From NCBI GenBank assembly GCA_021604665.1, contig BQJK01000004.1, forward strand, positions 1-64,000: DNA of 64,000 nucleotides, read 5' to 3'. Source of the DNA: Rhodomicrobium sp. Lineage in GTDB: Bacteria; Pseudomonadota; Alphaproteobacteria; Rhizobiales; HXMU1428-3. Shown here piece after piece: positions 53,503 to 60,657 of the stretch; the stretch's first letter is position 1, and every line of letters begins with the position of its first letter. The translations under genes and the position numbers were made by a program. The notes under the pieces are model-generated. The model was given only the letters and a program-made list of their open reading frames with translations, did no database searches and was not told where the DNA came from.

Positions 53503-53943
53503 ATGGCACTCATAGATTTGAGCAACAGATTAGATCAGACCGCGCGACAACTTTGTGCAGCTCTTAGCGCCCTCATCTTAACAGCTCTCACCACAACTAC
53601 TGTCCTGGCAGAAGAGGCAAACAACCTGGAAAGCCATAAATGGACCATAACCGCCGTCGGCAACCATGAAGGGCCACAACTTGGTTTCATTAAATTCAAT
53701 AATGGCCAGCTAGAAGGCCAAGCCACCTGCAATAGCTATTCCGCTGTTTATTCCACCAAAGACAATAATATTATTGAGGTTTACCGCATTGGGGTCACAC
53801 AGCTGATTTGCAAGGTTGGGAATAAAATGGAAATTGAAGACCAATATCTATCAGGTCTCGAGACCGCCTCTCGCTATGAAATTAAAGACGACATGCTAAC
53901 CCTCTATGATAAGAAAGACAGCGTCATCGCAAGGTTTAAGTAA
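53503..53943 (+). CDS. META domain protein, secreted
   Basis: A 146-residue protein with a hydrophobic N-terminal segment (LCAALSALILTALTTTTVLA) that ends in a signal-peptidase-like AEE. The mature part is a META/HslJ-type domain: SHKWTITAVGNHEGPQLGFI, GQLEGQATCNSYSAVYS (the family's G..GCN.Y motif), and a final LTLYDKKDSVIARFK. Two cysteines (ATCNSY, QLICKV) may be bridged. HslJ-like proteins are linked to outer-membrane stress or antibiotic tolerance. The first 17 residues before the helix are rather long for a signal peptide. GAGGA precedes the ATG. Confidence 0.82.
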   Translation: MALIDLSNRLDQTARQLCAALSALILTALTTTTVLAEEANNLESHKWTITAVGNHEGPQLGFIKFNNGQLEGQATCNSYSAVYSTKDNNIIEVYRIGVTQLICKVGNKMEIEDQYLSGLETASRYEIKDDMLTLYDKKDSVIARFK

Positions 53944-54051
53944 ATCGCAAATAACCATAATCAGCTGCAAATCATCCATAGTGAATTGTGAAATGGCTAG
54001 AAGAACTTAAAATTAAAGTTAGAAGCGAAAAAACCGGCGCAAATTCCCTGC

Positions 54052-54876
54052 ATGAAAAAATCAATCCTCATCACCGGCTGCTCAACCGGCATTGGCAAGC
54101 GCGCCGCAGAAATGCTGCATGAGAAAGGCTGGCAAGTCCACGCCACAGCCCGCCGTGAGCAAGACCTTAAAATGCTGCGAGATGATATTGGCGTCACCGC
54201 TCATTATCTGGATTATGAAGATAGCGCCTCAATACAAGCGACAGCTGAAGCCGTCATCAAGGCAACAAACGGAGAGCTTTTCGCTCTTTTTAATAATGGT
54301 GGCTACGGCCAACCAGGCGCGGTTGAAGATTTAGAGACAGATATTCTCCGCCGGCAATTTGAAACAAACTTCTTCGGTTGGCACGAGCTAACCCGCCGCC
54401 TCATCCCAATCATGCGCCAAAATGGCTGCGGCCGCATCATCCAATGCTCCAGTGTTTTTGGTTTTGTCAGCGCCCATTACCGCGGCGCCTACACTGCCTC
54501 AAAATACGCTGTTGAGGCCCTTTCAGATGCCATGCGCCAGGAATTGCGCGGCACTAACATTCATGTATCACTTATAGAGCCCGGCCCCATCCGCACTGAA
54601 TTCAACAGCCGTGCCCTCAAAAGCTATCAGGACAATATCAACATTGATAGCTCCCCCCACCGCGCCGTTTATGAGCAGCGCATCGCCAATTTAGAGAAAG
54701 ATGGCGCAACCCAGTTTAAGCTGGAGCCAGATGCCGTCGTAGAAAAACTGCTACACGCCCTCACCGCCAAAAAACCAAAGAGCCGTTACTATGTCACTGT
54801 GCCAACTTATGTGCTGGCCCTTGCAAAACGTTTCTTACCCACTAAACTCATCGACGAAATCTTGATACGGAATTAG
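54052..54876 (+). CDS. Short-chain dehydrogenase/reductase
   Basis: A 274-residue classical SDR. The nucleotide motif ITGCSTGIGKRAAEML is near residue 7, NNGGYGQPGA near 83, the catalytic Ser in IIQCSSVFGF near 128, and YTASK near 144, giving the S-Y-K triad. The Arg after the first motif and absence of an acidic residue at the end of strand 2 (TARRE) suggest NADPH. The C-terminus (PKSRYYVTVPTYVLALAKRF) resembles retinol- or steroid-dehydrogenase-like SDRs. The next gene starts three bases after its stop, so they may be cotranscribed. Confidence 0.9.
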   Translation: MKKSILITGCSTGIGKRAAEMLHEKGWQVHATARREQDLKMLRDDIGVTAHYLDYEDSASIQATAEAVIKATNGELFALFNNGGYGQPGAVEDLETDILRRQFETNFFGWHELTRRLIPIMRQNGCGRIIQCSSVFGFVSAHYRGAYTASKYAVEALSDAMRQELRGTNIHVSLIEPGPIRTEFNSRALKSYQDNINIDSSPHRAVYEQRIANLEKDGATQFKLEPDAVVEKLLHALTAKKPKSRYYVTVPTYVLALAKRFLPTKLIDEILIRN

Positions 54877-54879
54877 AAA

Positions 54880-55068
54880 ATGGAACTCATAAAATATCTC
54901 GTCACCCCATTAGCGGTTTTTGTGGTGTTTATCGTCCTATGCCTCGGCCTCTGGAATATGACCCGCAGTGACAACGCAAACCTAAGCCAAAAGCTCATGC
55001 GGTGGCGGGTCGGGCTGCAATTCCTCGCCGTCTGCCTGATAATGTTTAGCGTTTGGTTGGCCCAATAA
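54880..55068 (+). CDS. Small twin-helix HIG1-type membrane protein
   Basis: A 62-residue protein with two membrane helices (about 7-24 and 43-60) and a basic connecting loop (NLSQKLMRWRVGLQF). The MRWRVGLQ motif is typical of HIG1-domain proteins, which in alphaproteobacteria and mitochondria assist respiratory complexes such as cytochrome oxidase. It directly precedes the cobalamin adenosyltransferase gene, as in many alphaproteobacteria. Too short for confident functional assignment, but the neighbourhood strengthens the call. Confidence 0.85.
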   Translation: MELIKYLVTPLAVFVVFIVLCLGLWNMTRSDNANLSQKLMRWRVGLQFLAVCLIMFSVWLAQ

Positions 55069-55134
55069 ACCCACCAAAATCCCGCCCATTCAAACCGTTT
55101 TCTCAACTCTTCAATTAGCAGGCAACATCCGCCC

Positions 55135-55737
55135 ATGGTCAAACTAAACAAAATCTACACCCGCACCGGTGATAAAGGCACAACGGGCCTCGCCTCAGGT
55201 GATCGCGTCGCCAAACATAACATCCGCATCGCCGCCTATGGCACCGTTGATGAAACCAACGCCATTCTCGGTCTGGTAATGGTCGCTCTGGAGCGTGAAG
55301 GCACCGTTGCAGAAGGGCCAGACCTGCAAGCCATAACTTTGCGCATCCAAAATGACCTGTTTGACCTGGGCGCAGACCTGGCCACACCAGAAAAACCTGA
55401 TGACAAAGAGCCAGAATATCCCCCCCTACGCATCACCCCAGCGCAAGTTGAGCGGCTGGAAACTGAGATAGACACTCTAAATGGTGAGCTACAGCCCCTG
55501 CGCTCATTTGTTCTCCCTGGCGGCAATGCAATCGCCGCTTATCTCCACCTCGCCCGCACCGTCTCCCGCCGGGCAGAGCGTCACATGGTAGAACTAAGCG
55601 AAGATGAAAATGAAATTGTCTCAGAAGCGGCGCTGCAATATATCAACCGCCTCTCAGACCTGCTCTTTGTCATGAGCCGTTATGTTAACGACAAAGGTCT
55701 AAGCGATGTCCTCTGGACCCCAGGCGAAAACCGCTAA
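55135..55737 (+). CDS. PduO-type cob(I)alamin adenosyltransferase
   Basis: A 200-residue ATR that transfers the 5'-deoxyadenosyl group of ATP to cob(I)alamin, giving adenosylcobalamin for methylmalonyl-CoA or ethylmalonyl-CoA mutase. The ATP-binding N-terminus KIYTRTGDKGTTGLASG, the GTVDETNA motif near residue 37, and SRRAERHMVEL near 142 with YINRLSDLLFVMSRYVN near 171 are all present. It follows the HIG1-type gene and precedes the rhomboid and ETF genes, a conserved row in alphaproteobacteria that links B12-dependent acyl-CoA metabolism with electron transfer. Confidence 0.95.
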   Translation: MVKLNKIYTRTGDKGTTGLASGDRVAKHNIRIAAYGTVDETNAILGLVMVALEREGTVAEGPDLQAITLRIQNDLFDLGADLATPEKPDDKEPEYPPLRITPAQVERLETEIDTLNGELQPLRSFVLPGGNAIAAYLHLARTVSRRAERHMVELSEDENEIVSEAALQYINRLSDLLFVMSRYVNDKGLSDVLWTPGENR

Positions 55738-55831
55738 AACAAACCAGCGCCCAAAAGTCCACAAACAACCCGGCTGGTTTCATTTGTGAGCCGCAACGAG
55801 TTTAACTTGTGGGCAATAGCCACCGGCCTTA

Positions 55832-55866
55832 TAGTGCCATTTCGTTGATTAGTGCCATTTCGTTGA
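55832..55866. repeat. 18-bp tandem duplication upstream of the rhomboid gene
   Basis: TAGTGCCATTTCGTTGA occurs at 55832-55848 and again at 55850-55866, separated by one T. It lies between the adenosyltransferase stop and the rhomboid start and looks like a recent slippage or unequal-crossover duplication. Confidence 0.9.
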
Positions 55867-55941
55867 AAAGCCCCGCTCGCAACATGCCGCCCCAAGTCGG
55901 CAGCGATACAACAAGATCAGCTCGAGAAAAGGACCGGCCAG

Positions 55942-56649
55942 ATGTTTGTGCCCCTCAAAGACAGCAACCCAATCGAGCATATCAAATTCCAGTTCGTCAC
56001 CATCAGCATAATCGTTGCCAACATCATCATCTTCATCATGTTTCAATCCGGCTTCGTTTATCCGGTGAAAGAGGTGGTTTGGGCCAGCTACGCCCTTGTC
56101 CCCTCGGAGCTGGTGCCTGAAGGCCTGTTTGGCCAGGCGATTTCCGGTGAAACCTTTGATCATATCCCAATTCCTGAAAAATGGACGCTGATAACCTATA
56201 TGTTCCTCCATGGCAGCATTCTCCATTTGGGCGGCAACATGCTGTTTCTCTGGGTTTTCGGTGACAATATTGAAGATGCCATGGGCCATTTCAAATTTTT
56301 TATCTTCTATCTTCTCTGCGGCATTGCTGGTGGCTATCTCCATACAGTTATGGCACCGAATAGCGGTTCACCTCTTATCGGAGCCTCTGGCGCCATAGCC
56401 GGGGTAATTGCCGCTTACCTGGTGCTACACCCAAAAGTTCAGGTCTGGGTGCTGCTGTTAGGCCGCATCCCGCTGCCGGTTAATGCTGGCATAGCCATTT
56501 TAGCCTGGTTTGGCTTCCAGATTTTCCATGTCGTCGTCATGACAGATGATAATACAGCTTGGTATGCCCATATTGGAGGCTTTATAGCTGGGCTTGTATT
56601 GGTGGTTTTAATGCGCCGCAAAGGCGTGCCGCTGCTTGACTGGTCTTAA
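55942..56649 (+). CDS. Rhomboid family intramembrane serine protease
   Basis: A 235-residue protein with about six or seven membrane helices. The catalytic Ser lies in IGASGAIAGV near residue 152 and the catalytic His in AWYAHIGGFIAG near 210. The loop-1 region WTLITYMFLHGSILHLGGNMLFLW near 89 (quoted in part) shows the HGSxxHLxxN motif that stabilises the oxyanion. It cuts membrane-protein substrates, unknown here. It sits between the adenosyltransferase and etfB, as in related genomes. It is flanked on both sides by small tandem duplications. Confidence 0.93.
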   Translation: MFVPLKDSNPIEHIKFQFVTISIIVANIIIFIMFQSGFVYPVKEVVWASYALVPSELVPEGLFGQAISGETFDHIPIPEKWTLITYMFLHGSILHLGGNMLFLWVFGDNIEDAMGHFKFFIFYLLCGIAGGYLHTVMAPNSGSPLIGASGAIAGVIAAYLVLHPKVQVWVLLLGRIPLPVNAGIAILAWFGFQIFHVVVMTDDNTAWYAHIGGFIAGLVLVVLMRRKGVPLLDWS

Positions 56650-56686
56650 AACCTAAGCCCATTGGCTAAAACCTAAGACCATTGGC
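56647..56686. repeat. 20-bp tandem duplication downstream of the rhomboid gene
   Basis: TAAAACCTAAGCCCATTGGC (56647-56666) is followed directly by TAAAACCTAAGACCATTGGC (56667-56686), one mismatch. The first copy begins at the rhomboid TAA, so the duplication includes the stop codon. Confidence 0.92.
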
Positions 56687-56901
56687 TGATCCTTACATAT
56701 ATCACTATTGACACTGAAAAATGAGGTGGTTACGGTCCGTCCAACCAATTTCCACTAATGGGACTGGCTGTTACATCACAAGCGGAAACTGCACCCTTTC
56801 ATGTTCCCTAAATATGGCCCCGAAAAAAGGCCAGAGGCAGTCATTTAATTTCCGCAATATCAGCCCTTATTCCCAATAAATTCTGTGCGAAGGAGCACTT
56901 A

Positions 56902-57651
56902 ATGAAGATCCTGGTACCTGTAAAACGGGTCGTTGATTATAATGTAAAGATCCGCGTTAAATCAGACGGGTCTGGCGTTGACCTTGCAAACGTCAAAATG
57001 TCCATGAACCCATTTGACGAAATCGCTGTTGAAGAAGCTGTACGCCTCAAAGAAGCTGGCAAAGCTGAAGAAGTTATCGCCATCTCCATTGGCCCCAAAA
57101 AAGCACAAGAAACTCTTCGCACGGCCCTGGCCATGGGCGCGGATAGAGCCATCCTGATCACCACAGATGAAATGGTAGAGCCCCTCGCAGCCGCAAAAAT
57201 TCTCAAAAAGATTGTTGAAGAAGAAGCACCAGGCCTCGTTCTCCTAGGCAAGCAAGCCATTGATGATGACTGCAACCAAACAGGCCAAATGCTGGCAGCC
57301 CTGTTAGATTGGCCACAAGGCACATTTGCATATAAATTAGAGCTGGATGGCGACAAAGCCAAAGTGACCCGCGAAATTGATGGCGGCCTGCAAACCCTAT
57401 CATTGAACATGCCCGCCATCATCACAACAGATCTTCGCTTGAATGAGCCACGCTATGCCTCGCTCCCGAACATTATGAAAGCCAAGAAAAAACCGCTGGA
57501 TGAAAAACCACTGGCAGATCTTGGCATCGACAACACCCCTCACCACAAGGTTGTCACAACCAAAGAACCCAAAGCCCGCGAAGCCGGTGTGAAGGTTGAA
57601 ACAGTGGCAGAGCTGGTCGATAAATTGAAAAACGAAGCAGGAGTTATCTAA
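56902..57651 (+). CDS. etfB: Electron transfer flavoprotein beta subunit
   Basis: A 249-residue EtfB, which binds AMP and, with EtfA, passes electrons from acyl-CoA dehydrogenases to ETF:quinone oxidoreductase. It starts [20 protein letters not shown]. The signature [21 protein letters not shown] (quoted in part) is near residue 32, and the ETF beta signature region with [15 protein letters not shown] near 190. AAGGAG lies directly before the ATG. etfA begins immediately after its stop. The tail ([19 protein letters not shown]) is typical. Confidence 0.97.
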   Translation: MKILVPVKRVVDYNVKIRVKSDGSGVDLANVKMSMNPFDEIAVEEAVRLKEAGKAEEVIAISIGPKKAQETLRTALAMGADRAILITTDEMVEPLAAAKILKKIVEEEAPGLVLLGKQAIDDDCNQTGQMLAALLDWPQGTFAYKLELDGDKAKVTREIDGGLQTLSLNMPAIITTDLRLNEPRYASLPNIMKAKKKPLDEKPLADLGIDNTPHHKVVTTKEPKAREAGVKVETVAELVDKLKNEAGVI

Positions 57652-58581
57652 ATGGCTAATCTGATTATTGCTGATCATGACAATCAGGCCCTAAATCCTG
57701 CCACAGCTAAAGTAGTGACAGCTGCAAAAGCCATTGGCGGGGATATTGATATTCTTGTTGCGGGTGAAGGCTGCGCCAGTGTCGCAGATGCAGCCGCCAA
57801 GCTGGATGGAGTTCGCAAAGTTCTGATCGCAGACGCCCCCCAGCTAAGCAAACAGCTCGCTGAAGAGATGGAAGCCCTCATCACCCCGTTGATGTCAGAC
57901 TATACAAGCCTGCTGACCGCCGCCACAACCACCGGCAAAAACTTCATGCCGCGCATCGCCGCTAAACTCGATGTGGGTCAGCTTTCTGATATTACTGATG
58001 TTCTCTCTCCAACCAGTTTTGAGCGCCCGATTTACGCTGGCAACGCCCTGCAAACGGTTGAAACCCTGGATGCCATCAAAATCATAACAGTGCGGACAAC
58101 AGCCTTTGACCCAGCAGCAGAAGGTGGCAGCGCAGCTGTTGAAACAATCACCGCCCCATCGGCCGTTGGCATATCCGAGTTTGTCTCTGAAGAACTATCT
58201 AAATCAGACAGACCAGAGCTAACCTCAGCCCGTATTATCATTTCTGGTGGACGTGGCATGGGCTCCGGCGAAAACTTCGCATTGATTGAAAAAATTGCTG
58301 ATAAATTAGGAGCAGCTGTTGGCGCAAGCCGGGCAGCTGTTGACAGTGGCTTTGTTCCAAACGATTATCAAGTAGGCCAGACCGGTAAGGTCGTTGCACC
58401 AGAGCTATACATTGCCGTTGGCATCTCTGGCGCCATTCAGCACTTGGCTGGCATGAAAGATTCTAAAGTCATTGTAGCAATTAACAAAGACGAGGAAGCA
58501 CCAATCTTCCAGGTCGCTGATTATGGCCTGGTTGCAGACCTGTTTGAAGCTCTGCCTGAATTGGAAGCTGCACTCTCATAA
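57652..58581 (+). CDS. etfA: Electron transfer flavoprotein alpha subunit
   Basis: A 309-residue EtfA. The N-terminal domain (about 1-185) is variable. The C-terminal FAD-binding domain begins at ARIIISGGRGMGSGENF near residue 198, with GASRAAVDSGFVPNDYQVGQTGK near 223 (quoted in part) and LYIAVGISGAIQH near 253, which together hold the FAD. It is the obligate partner of the preceding EtfB, with which it is contiguous. A long nested inverted repeat occupies the spacer to the next gene. Confidence 0.97.
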   Translation: MANLIIADHDNQALNPATAKVVTAAKAIGGDIDILVAGEGCASVADAAAKLDGVRKVLIADAPQLSKQLAEEMEALITPLMSDYTSLLTAATTTGKNFMPRIAAKLDVGQLSDITDVLSPTSFERPIYAGNALQTVETLDAIKIITVRTTAFDPAAEGGSAAVETITAPSAVGISEFVSEELSKSDRPELTSARIIISGGRGMGSGENFALIEKIADKLGAAVGASRAAVDSGFVPNDYQVGQTGKVVAPELYIAVGISGAIQHLAGMKDSKVIVAINKDEEAPIFQVADYGLVADLFEALPELEAALS

Positions 58582-58598
58582 ATTTTTGCAGTCAAAAG

Positions 58599-58725
58599 AT
58601 GAGCGCCGCAAAACAAGCCGTAAACTAGCCCGCGGAAGATGCCAGCGAAACAAGCCGAACGGCTTTAAAAAATTGGCAACGCCCCATTAAGGGCTAGCAA
58701 TTGTAAATAGCGGCGCGGCGCTCAT
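58599..58725. other. Nested multi-helix inverted repeat, candidate structured RNA
   Basis: Five stems nest around one axis: 58599-58609 with 58715-58725 (11 bp, perfect), 58613-58616 with 58701-58704, 58625-58631 with 58691-58697 (7 bp), 58640-58644 with 58674-58678, and 58652-58656 with 58661-58665 closing a GAAC loop. The rod spans the etfA-dehydrogenase spacer. It has no T run and is not a simple terminator. It may be a leader or small RNA, or a palindromic DNA element. Confidence 0.6.
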
Positions 58726-58778
58726 GAAATGCTTTAACCCTGGGCCAAAACCCTGGTAACTATGCACAGCAGATAAAA

Positions 58779-58796
58779 GGGGCCAGTCTCAGCCCC
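58779..58796 (+). promoter_or_regulatory. Small hairpin ahead of the dehydrogenase ribosome binding site
   Basis: GGGGC (58779-58783) pairs with GCCCC (58792-58796), just upstream of the GAGG site of the gene at 58817. It could modulate translation together with the larger structure upstream. Confidence 0.35.
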
Positions 58797-58816
58797 ATCA
58801 TCTCAAAGAGGATCAG

Positions 58817-59716
58817 ATGTCTGAAAGCAAAGACGGCGAAGTGACAATCAAAGAAGTCGGCGTCATAGGCGCAGGCCATATGGGATCAGGCATCGCCCAG
58901 GCAGTGGCTATAGCCGGCTATAATGTCATTCTGGTTGATGTGGATGAAGAACGCACCCAAGCCGCCCTGGCCACTATTAATGGCAACATGGCACGGCAGG
59001 TCTCCCGCAGCACCATCACCGAAGATGATATGAACGAGGCCATCGGCCGTATCACCATCACCACAGAAATAGACAGCCTGAAAATAGCAGACATAGTGGT
59101 CGAGGCCGCTACAGAAGATGAAGACATCAAACAAGCCATCTATACAGACGTCTGCCCCATCATGAAACCAGGGGCCATCCTCGCTTCAAACACCTCAACC
59201 ATCTCCATCACCCGCCTTGCCGCTAAAACAGACCGCCCAGACAAATTCATCGGCATGCATTTCATGAACCCCGTCCCGGTAATGGAACTAGTCGAGCTAA
59301 TCCGCGGCATCGCAACAGAAGATGCGACCTATCATACGGCCAAAGATTTTGTAAAAACCCTCCATAAATACACCGCTGTTTCTGAGGATTTTCCAGCCTT
59401 TATCGTCCATCGCATCATGATCCCAATGATCAACGAAGCAATCTACACCCTCTATGAAGGTGTTGGCACTGTTGAAGCCATTGACACAGCCATGTGCTAC
59501 GGCGCTCACCATCCGATGGGTCCATTGGAACTAGCCGATTTCATAGGTCTGGATGTCTGCCTCGGCATCATGCAAAAGCTGTATGAAGGCTTAGCTGACC
59601 CAAAATACCGCCCTTGCCCCTTGCTGGTGAAATATGTTGAAGCTGGTTGGGTCGGCCAAAAAGCTGGCCGCGGCTTCTATGACTACCGCGACGGCACCCC
59701 CGTCCCTACGAGATAG
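58817..59716 (+). CDS. 3-hydroxybutyryl-CoA (3-hydroxyacyl-CoA) dehydrogenase
   Basis: A 299-residue NAD(P)-dependent dehydrogenase that interconverts 3-hydroxyacyl-CoA and acetoacetyl-CoA-type ketones, in butyrate, beta-oxidation or polyhydroxybutyrate metabolism. The Rossmann motif GVIGAGHMGSGIA is near residue 16, and the catalytic His148 lies in GMHFMNPVPVMELVE. The C-terminal helical domain has GRGFYDY near the end. One change stands out: the usual FIVNR is FIVHR (His198), at the position of an Asn that contacts substrate in characterised enzymes. It follows etfBA, which would accept electrons from the neighbouring pathway. A repeat array begins exactly at its stop codon. Confidence 0.94.
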   Translation: MSESKDGEVTIKEVGVIGAGHMGSGIAQAVAIAGYNVILVDVDEERTQAALATINGNMARQVSRSTITEDDMNEAIGRITITTEIDSLKIADIVVEAATEDEDIKQAIYTDVCPIMKPGAILASNTSTISITRLAAKTDRPDKFIGMHFMNPVPVMELVELIRGIATEDATYHTAKDFVKTLHKYTAVSEDFPAFIVHRIMIPMINEAIYTLYEGVGTVEAIDTAMCYGAHHPMGPLELADFIGLDVCLGIMQKLYEGLADPKYRPCPLLVKYVEAGWVGQKAGRGFYDYRDGTPVPTR

Positions 59717-59829
59717 CACGGTTGCATAGTGGGCAACTGAAGTGCCACAAAAAAGCACGGTTGCATAGTGGGCAACTGAAGTGCCACAAAAAGCACGGTT
59801 GCATAATGGGCAACCGAAGTGCCGCAATA
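59716..59829. repeat. Three tandem hairpin-forming repeats of 37-39 bp
   Basis: Units start at 59716, 59755 and 59793 with GCACGGTTGCAT. Copies one and two are identical except for one A at the end; copy three has a few changes. In each unit GCAC-GTTGC can pair with GCAAC-GTGC around an ATAGTGG loop; the paired bases are kept in copy three. The first copy begins at the last base of the dehydrogenase stop codon. Confidence 0.92.
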
Positions 59830-59883
59830 CACAAACTCACTACCCGATGAAGGAAACCGTGCCCCTTCAGGCAAGGCGTACAT

Positions 59884-59949
59884 GGGTCCCGCTTAAGAGA
59901 ACCCGGCGCGTTGCGCCGCCCCTCGGAGGCCCGGGAGTGCAACTCCCGG
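59884..59949. other. Run of GC-rich hairpins in a convergent intergenic region
   Basis: GGGT/ACCC (59884-59887 with 59901-59904 region), CGGCGC/GCGCCG (59904-59909 with 59913-59918) and CCGGGAGT/ACTCCCGG (59931-59938 with 59942-59949) follow one another. The block is GC-richer than its surroundings. It resembles degenerate dispersed palindromic elements, but no second copy is in the window. Confidence 0.5.
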
Positions 59950-59986
59950 AACAGCCGTGAGAGAAATAAAAACCACCTACTCTTCT

Positions 59987-60586
59987 CTAGCTTTTCTCCA
60001 GGAATTTCCGAATGAGATTAATCGCCTCATCGCTATCCCACTGTGCGGGCCCTGGCAGGCGGCCGACTTCACGGCCCTCTTTGTCTATCAATAGGGTCGC
60101 CGGCAGCCCAACCGCTTTCAGCTTAAACATAAGTTTTGCCGAAGGCTCTATATAAAGTGAGAGATGCTTCAACTTAGTCTCTTCGAAGAATTTCTTCGGT
60201 TTGTTAATCCCGCCGCGATCCATAGAAATGGCCAGCACATCAAATTCATCAGAAGAAAATAGCTTCTTGAGATTATCAAGAGAGGGCATTTCTTCCCGGC
60301 ACGGCGCGCACCATGTCGCCCAAAGGTTCAAGAGGATCAACTTGCCTTTAAAGTCGTCCAGAGTTTTGCTCGCACCGAACCGATCTTGAAAAGTAAACGC
60401 CGGCAGAGCTTTCGGCTCTTTATGAATGAGAAAGGCGCGTAGCCTGTCACCAGCTATTTTTTTAGGTTTTTCTTCAAAAGTGACATTATTCTTCAGTTCT
60501 TTATTGCCACTCAGGGTCAAACTCGCGTATACGGCCACAAAGCCTACAATGGCAGCTATGGCGGCGACAATAACCGTTAATCTCAT
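59987..60586 (-). CDS. TlpA family thiol:disulfide interchange protein
   Basis: A 199-residue membrane-anchored thioredoxin-like protein. An N-terminal helix (LTVIVAAIAAIVGFVAVYA) anchors it, and the periplasmic domain has the active site WATWCAPCREEMPSL near residue 97 and the cis-Pro in VGLPATLLIDKEGREVG near 158. TlpA/ResA proteins reduce apocytochrome or CuA-site cysteines during cytochrome oxidase maturation. The start is the ATG at 60586 with AGAGG 8 bases before it; the frame continues upstream. It is divergent from argH, a conserved alphaproteobacterial arrangement. Confidence 0.92.
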   Translation of the reverse strand: MRLTVIVAAIAAIVGFVAVYASLTLSGNKELKNNVTFEEKPKKIAGDRLRAFLIHKEPKALPAFTFQDRFGASKTLDDFKGKLILLNLWATWCAPCREEMPSLDNLKKLFSSDEFDVLAISMDRGGINKPKKFFEETKLKHLSLYIEPSAKLMFKLKAVGLPATLLIDKEGREVGRLPGPAQWDSDEAINLIRKFLEKS

Positions 60587-60657
60587 AAATGTTACCTCTA
60601 GTAGATGTGGCAATCGGGAAGCTGTTCAGACCAAACACATAAAGAAGGCCAACGCTG

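Noticed and set aside
58599-58725. Nested inverted repeat considered as 6S RNA
   Set aside because: It is shorter than usual 6S RNA and I cannot see the conserved central bubble; without a model search the identity cannot be claimed.
59716-59829. Repeat array considered as a CRISPR
   Set aside because: The units abut each other without unique spacers and no cas genes are present.
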